In this document: positions 36,796 to 39,802 of the stretch, piece after piece | Numbering within the stretch: the first letter of the stretch is position 1 | Layout of the letters: each line of letters opens with the position of its first letter | DNA from: Chloroflexota bacterium | Lineage (GTDB): Bacteria > Chloroflexota > Limnocylindria > Limnocylindrales > CSP1-4 | DNA length: 39,802 nucleotides | Assembly: GCA_012026785.1 (NCBI GenBank) | Contig: VEOW01000084.1 | Location: 1 to 39,802, forward strand | Direction of reading: 5' to 3' | Position numbers and translations under genes: made by a program | Notes under the pieces: generated by a model | Databases searched by the model: none | The model's input: only the letters and a program-made list of their open reading frames with translations | Told to the model about the DNA's origin: nothing

Positions 36796-39549
36796 ATGAC
36801 CGTTGCCACCGAACGCCCGCGCGGCGGCCGCTTTCCGGACCGCGCATCCGACGTCCTGCGCGCCGGGCGCCACCCGCTCGATCCCCTCTTCCGGCCCCGA
36901 TCGGTCGCCGTGATCGGCGCCACCGAGAAGGCCGGCAGCGTGGGCCGGACGGTCTTCTGGAACCTCATCAGCAGCCCCTTCGGGGGCACCGTGCTGCCGG
37001 TCAACCCGAACCGTCCGAGCGTCCTTGGCGTCAAGGCCTATTCCAGCCTCGAGGGGATCGAGGACCCGGTCGATCTGGCCGTCATCGTGACGCCCGCGTC
37101 GAGCGCGCCGGGACTCGTGGCCGAGTGCGGCGCGAAGGGCGTCAAGGGCGTGATCATCATCTCGGCCGGCTTCCGCGAGGTCGGGGAGGCCGGGGCGGAG
37201 CTGGAGCGCCAAGTCCTGGCCGAGGCGCGAGCCGCCGGGATCCGGGTCGTCGGGCCGAACTGCCTCGGGATCATGAACCCGGTCGGCGGCCTCAACGCGA
37301 CCTTCGCCGCCGGGATGGCGGCGGCCGGCAACGTCGGCGTCGTGAGCCAGAGCGGCGCGCTCCTCACGGCCGTCCTCGACTGGAGCGCCCGCGAGGGCGT
37401 CGGCTTCAGCTCGGTCGTGTCCCTCGGTTCGATGCTCGACGTCGGCTGGGGCGACGTCATCTACTACTTCGGCGACGACCCGGCGACCCAGAGCATCCTC
37501 ATCTACATGGAGACGATCGGCGACGCCCGGGCCTTCCTGTCGGCCGCCCGGGAGGTCGCGCTGACCAAGCCGATCATCGTCATCAAGCCCGGTCGGACGG
37601 CCCAGGCCGCCAAGGCCGCGGCATCGCACACCGGCTCGCTGACCGGCTCCGACGAGGTCCTCGACGCCGCGTTCCGCCGGGTCGGCGTGCTTCGGGTCGA
37701 CGGCATCGCCGATCTGTTCGGCGTGGCCGCGGTGCTGGCCAAGCAGCCCCGGCCCCGGGGCCCCAACCTGACGATCGTCACCAATGCCGGCGGGCCCGGC
37801 GTCCTCGCGACCGACGCCCTCGTGACCGGCGGCGGCCGCCTGACCGAGCTGTCCGAGGCGACGATGGCCGCCTTCGACGCCGTCCTGCCGCCGACGTGGA
37901 GCCACAACAACCCGGTCGACATCATCGGCGACGCCCCGCCGGATCGGTACGCCAAGGCGCTCGAGATCGCCGCCCGCGACCCGGCGGCGGACGGCATGCT
38001 GGTCATCCTCACGCCCCAGGCGATGACCGATCCGACCGAGACGGCGCGCGAGCTCGTCCCGTATGCCCACACCGAAGGCAAGCCCGTCCTGGCCGCCTGG
38101 ATGGGCGGGAAGGACGTCGAGGAGGGTGCCGGGGTCCTGTCGCGCGCCGGCATCCCGACGTTCGACTACCCGGACACCGCCGCCCAGATGTTCAACCACC
38201 TGTGGCGCTCGTCGGTCGACCTGCGGGCGCTGTACGAAACCCCGGTCCTGCCCGAGGAGCCGGAGCGGCTGCTGGACCGCGCCGCCGCCTCGGACCTGCT
38301 TCGAACCGTGCGCGACGAGGGCCGGACGCTCCTGACGGAGGTCGAATCGAAGGCCGTCCTCTCGGCCTACGGCATCCCGATCACCGAGACGCGCGGCGCC
38401 CGGACCGTCGAGGAGGCCGTCTCGGCCGCCGACGACCTCGGGTACCCGGTCGTCGTCAAGCTCCATAGCCGGACGATCACCCACAAGACCGACGTCGGTG
38501 GCGTCCAGCTCAACCTCCTCGACGCCGACGCGGTGCGAGGTGCATGGCGGACGATCGAGGCCGCGGTCAGCGAGGCTCGCGGGCGCGAGCACTTCGAAGG
38601 TGTCAGCGTCCAGCCGATGATCAACTACACCGGCTACGAGCTGATCCTGGGCTCGTCGCTCGACCCGCAGTTCGGGCCGGTCCTCCTGTTCGGGATGGGC
38701 GGTCAGCTCGTCGAGCTGTTCCGCGACCGGTCGCTGGCCCTGCCGCCGCTGACATCGACCCTCGCCCGGCGGATGATCGAGCGGACGACCATCGCCGGCG
38801 CCCTGAAGGGAATCCGGGGCCGGCGGCCGATCGACGTCGACGAGCTGGGGCAGCTCCTTGTCCGCTTCAGCCTCCTCGTCGTCGAGCAGCGCCAGATCAA
38901 GGAGATCGACATCAACCCGCTGCTGGCGTCGCCGGAGCGGCTCATCGCCCTCGACGCCCGCGTCGTCCTCCACGACCCATCGGAGTCCGACGACAGCCTG
39001 CCGCGGCTCGCGATCCGACCGTATCCCCGCCAGTACGTCCAGCCCTGGACCGCTCCTGACGGCACCGAGTTCCTCATCCGGCCGATCCGGCCCGAGGACG
39101 AGCCGCTGATGGTGCGGTTCCACGCCGAGCTGACCGAGGAGACGGTCTACTCGCGCTACTTCGAGCACCTCGGCCTGTCGCAGCGGACCGCCCACGAGCG
39201 CCTGACCCGCGTCTGCTTCAACGACTACGACCGCGAGATCGCGCTCGTCGCGCTGACGACCGACCGCGGCGATGAGCGCGAGATCGTCGCCGTCGGACGG
39301 CTGTCGAAGGCCCACGCCCAGCCCACCGCCGAGTTCGCGGTCCTCGTCGGCGATCGCTGGCAGCGGCGGGGACTGGGGGCGGAGCTGCTGCGGCGCCTCG
39401 TCGGCATCGCCCGCGACGAGGGCCTCGAACAGATCGGCGCGGACATGCTTGCCTCGAACATCGGCATGCGGAAGACGGCCAGGTCAGCCGGCTTCAGGAT
39501 CGTTGACGACGGCGGCGTGACGGTGGAGGCGGTTCTCGAGCTGGGCTGA
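36796..39549 (+). CDS. Acyl-CoA ligase (NDP-forming)-GNAT fusion, Pat/PatZ-like protein
   Basis: A 917-residue three-domain protein. Residues about 30-480 form the CoA-binding and ligase domains of ADP-forming acetyl-CoA synthetase ([35 protein letters not shown], and [13 protein letters not shown] with His278). Residues about 480-735 are an ATP-grasp domain ([46 protein letters not shown]). Residues 745-917 are a GNAT domain with the acetyl-CoA loop [16 protein letters not shown]. The order matches the protein acetyltransferase PatZ/Pat, which inactivates acetyl-CoA synthetase by lysine acetylation. Unlike what I recall of the enterobacterial enzyme, the ligase His is kept, so ADP-forming ligase activity may survive. 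AAGGAG precedes ATG 36796. Confidence 0.88.
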   Translation: MTVATERPRGGRFPDRASDVLRAGRHPLDPLFRPRSVAVIGATEKAGSVGRTVFWNLISSPFGGTVLPVNPNRPSVLGVKAYSSLEGIEDPVDLAVIVTPASSAPGLVAECGAKGVKGVIIISAGFREVGEAGAELERQVLAEARAAGIRVVGPNCLGIMNPVGGLNATFAAGMAAAGNVGVVSQSGALLTAVLDWSAREGVGFSSVVSLGSMLDVGWGDVIYYFGDDPATQSILIYMETIGDARAFLSAAREVALTKPIIVIKPGRTAQAAKAAASHTGSLTGSDEVLDAAFRRVGVLRVDGIADLFGVAAVLAKQPRPRGPNLTIVTNAGGPGVLATDALVTGGGRLTELSEATMAAFDAVLPPTWSHNNPVDIIGDAPPDRYAKALEIAARDPAADGMLVILTPQAMTDPTETARELVPYAHTEGKPVLAAWMGGKDVEEGAGVLSRAGIPTFDYPDTAAQMFNHLWRSSVDLRALYETPVLPEEPERLLDRAAASDLLRTVRDEGRTLLTEVESKAVLSAYGIPITETRGARTVEEAVSAADDLGYPVVVKLHSRTITHKTDVGGVQLNLLDADAVRGAWRTIEAAVSEARGREHFEGVSVQPMINYTGYELILGSSLDPQFGPVLLFGMGGQLVELFRDRSLALPPLTSTLARRMIERTTIAGALKGIRGRRPIDVDELGQLLVRFSLLVVEQRQIKEIDINPLLASPERLIALDARVVLHDPSESDDSLPRLAIRPYPRQYVQPWTAPDGTEFLIRPIRPEDEPLMVRFHAELTEETVYSRYFEHLGLSQRTAHERLTRVCFNDYDREIALVALTTDRGDEREIVAVGRLSKAHAQPTAEFAVLVGDRWQRRGLGAELLRRLVGIARDEGLEQIGADMLASNIGMRKTARSAGFRIVDDGGVTVEAVLELG

Positions 39550-39563
39550 GCCCGGAAGCTCAG
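39546..39563. terminator. Possible terminator after the Pat-like gene
   Basis: CTGAGC and GCTCAG pair across CCGGAA directly at the stop codon. The six-base stem has no U-tract, so support is modest. Confidence 0.35.
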
Positions 39564-39666
39564 GGCGACCGCTTCGATTCGCGCCCTTTGTCACGCTCGC
39601 TTCCGGCGGTCCTGCCCTGTCCTCGGGGCATCTGCGCGACCATGATCGCCGAAGGAGGTGCGCCCG

Positions 39667-39802
39667 ATGCAGATCCTCTTGGCACTCGATGGATCGCCGT
39701 CGTCGGTCGAGGCCCGTGATCTCGTCGCCGGCCGACCGTGGCCGGCGGGAACCTCGATCACGGCGGTCACGGTCTATGAGCTCCCGATCGCCTGGCTCGG
39801 CG
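39667..39802 (+). CDS. Universal stress protein family (5' end only)
   Basis: The first 45 residues are visible, MQILLALDGSPSSVEARDLVAG, then WPAGTSITAVTVYELPIAWLG. Strand-Asp-Gly-Ser and the following helix match the ATP-binding UspA fold. AAGGAGGT, a near-perfect ribosome binding site, lies eight bases before ATG 39667. The window ends inside the gene. Confidence 0.8.
   Translation, partial: MQILLALDGSPSSVEARDLVAGRPWPAGTSITAVTVYELPIAWLG

Noticed and set aside
35289-38468. A 1059-residue plus-strand open frame across the MFS and Pat-like genes
   Set aside because: Composition is Arg/Asp/Gln-rich GC shadow, antisense to the MFS gene and out of frame with the Pat-like gene.

Overview
The window is GC-rich (about 70% by eye), densely coded bacterial chromosome with no rRNA, tRNA, phage, IS or CRISPR signature. 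ATG, GTG and TTG starts, many ATGA/GTGA overlaps, several -10 boxes placed 6-8 nt before the start codon (leaderless-type), an F420/LLM-type oxidoreductase, an Eis-type acetyltransferase and a mycobacterial Sdh1-like membrane anchor suggest a GC-rich Chloroflexota lineage (Limnocylindria/Ellin6529-like) or, less likely, an Actinomycetota relative. This assignment is inference from gene content.

Region 1 (1-15.4 kb) is central carbon metabolism around a chromosome-partition locus. On the minus strand lie NAD-type isocitrate dehydrogenase, the succinate dehydrogenase anchor and the flavoprotein (cut by the window edge). On the plus strand are an LLM oxidoreductase, sucC-sucD, a methyltransferase and an unknown gene. 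A five-gene minus-strand operon (acyl-CoA carboxylase beta, biotin carboxylase, biotin carrier, methylmalonyl-CoA mutase large subunit, methylmalonyl-CoA epimerase) converts propionyl-CoA to succinyl-CoA, which SucCD, Sdh and the TCA cycle can consume. Divergent from it are parA-parB. The intergenic region carries a pair of DnaA-box-like sites. Three related palindromes with core TGTCnTTGCGCAAAGACA lie at 11.7, 13.3 and 14.95 kb. They may be non-canonical parS sites for this ParB, whose DNA-recognition helix is itself unusual.

Region 2 (15.4-25.8 kb) is envelope and housekeeping: an acidic secreted protein, a UbiA-type prenyltransferase with a small partner, a PlsC acyltransferase, a LiaF/toastrack-like protein with a PspC protein, MsrA, a small membrane protein, a histidine phosphatase, an Eis acetyltransferase, a polysaccharide-deacetylase lipoprotein, and several very small membrane proteins including a DUF4383-like one.

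Region 3 (25.9-31.7 kb) holds a molybdate uptake cluster (MerR-Mop regulator, ModA, ModB; no ModC in view), whose regulator has an in-frame 21-bp tandem repeat. It also holds a GbsR-type regulator with an ABC exporter (ATPase plus large permease), with a clear leaderless promoter and palindromic operator.

Region 4 (31.7-39.8 kb) has an intergenic repeat family, an ECF sigma/anti-sigma-like pair behind a membrane-anchored cupredoxin, a 445-aa protein with a cryptic nucleotidyltransferase signature, an MFS transporter, a 917-aa acyl-CoA ligase-GNAT fusion of the Pat type, and the start of a universal stress protein.

A window-wide signal is strong over-representation of the palindrome TTCGAA (about 23 copies by hand count against 2-3 expected), often built from codons that are rare elsewhere in the window.
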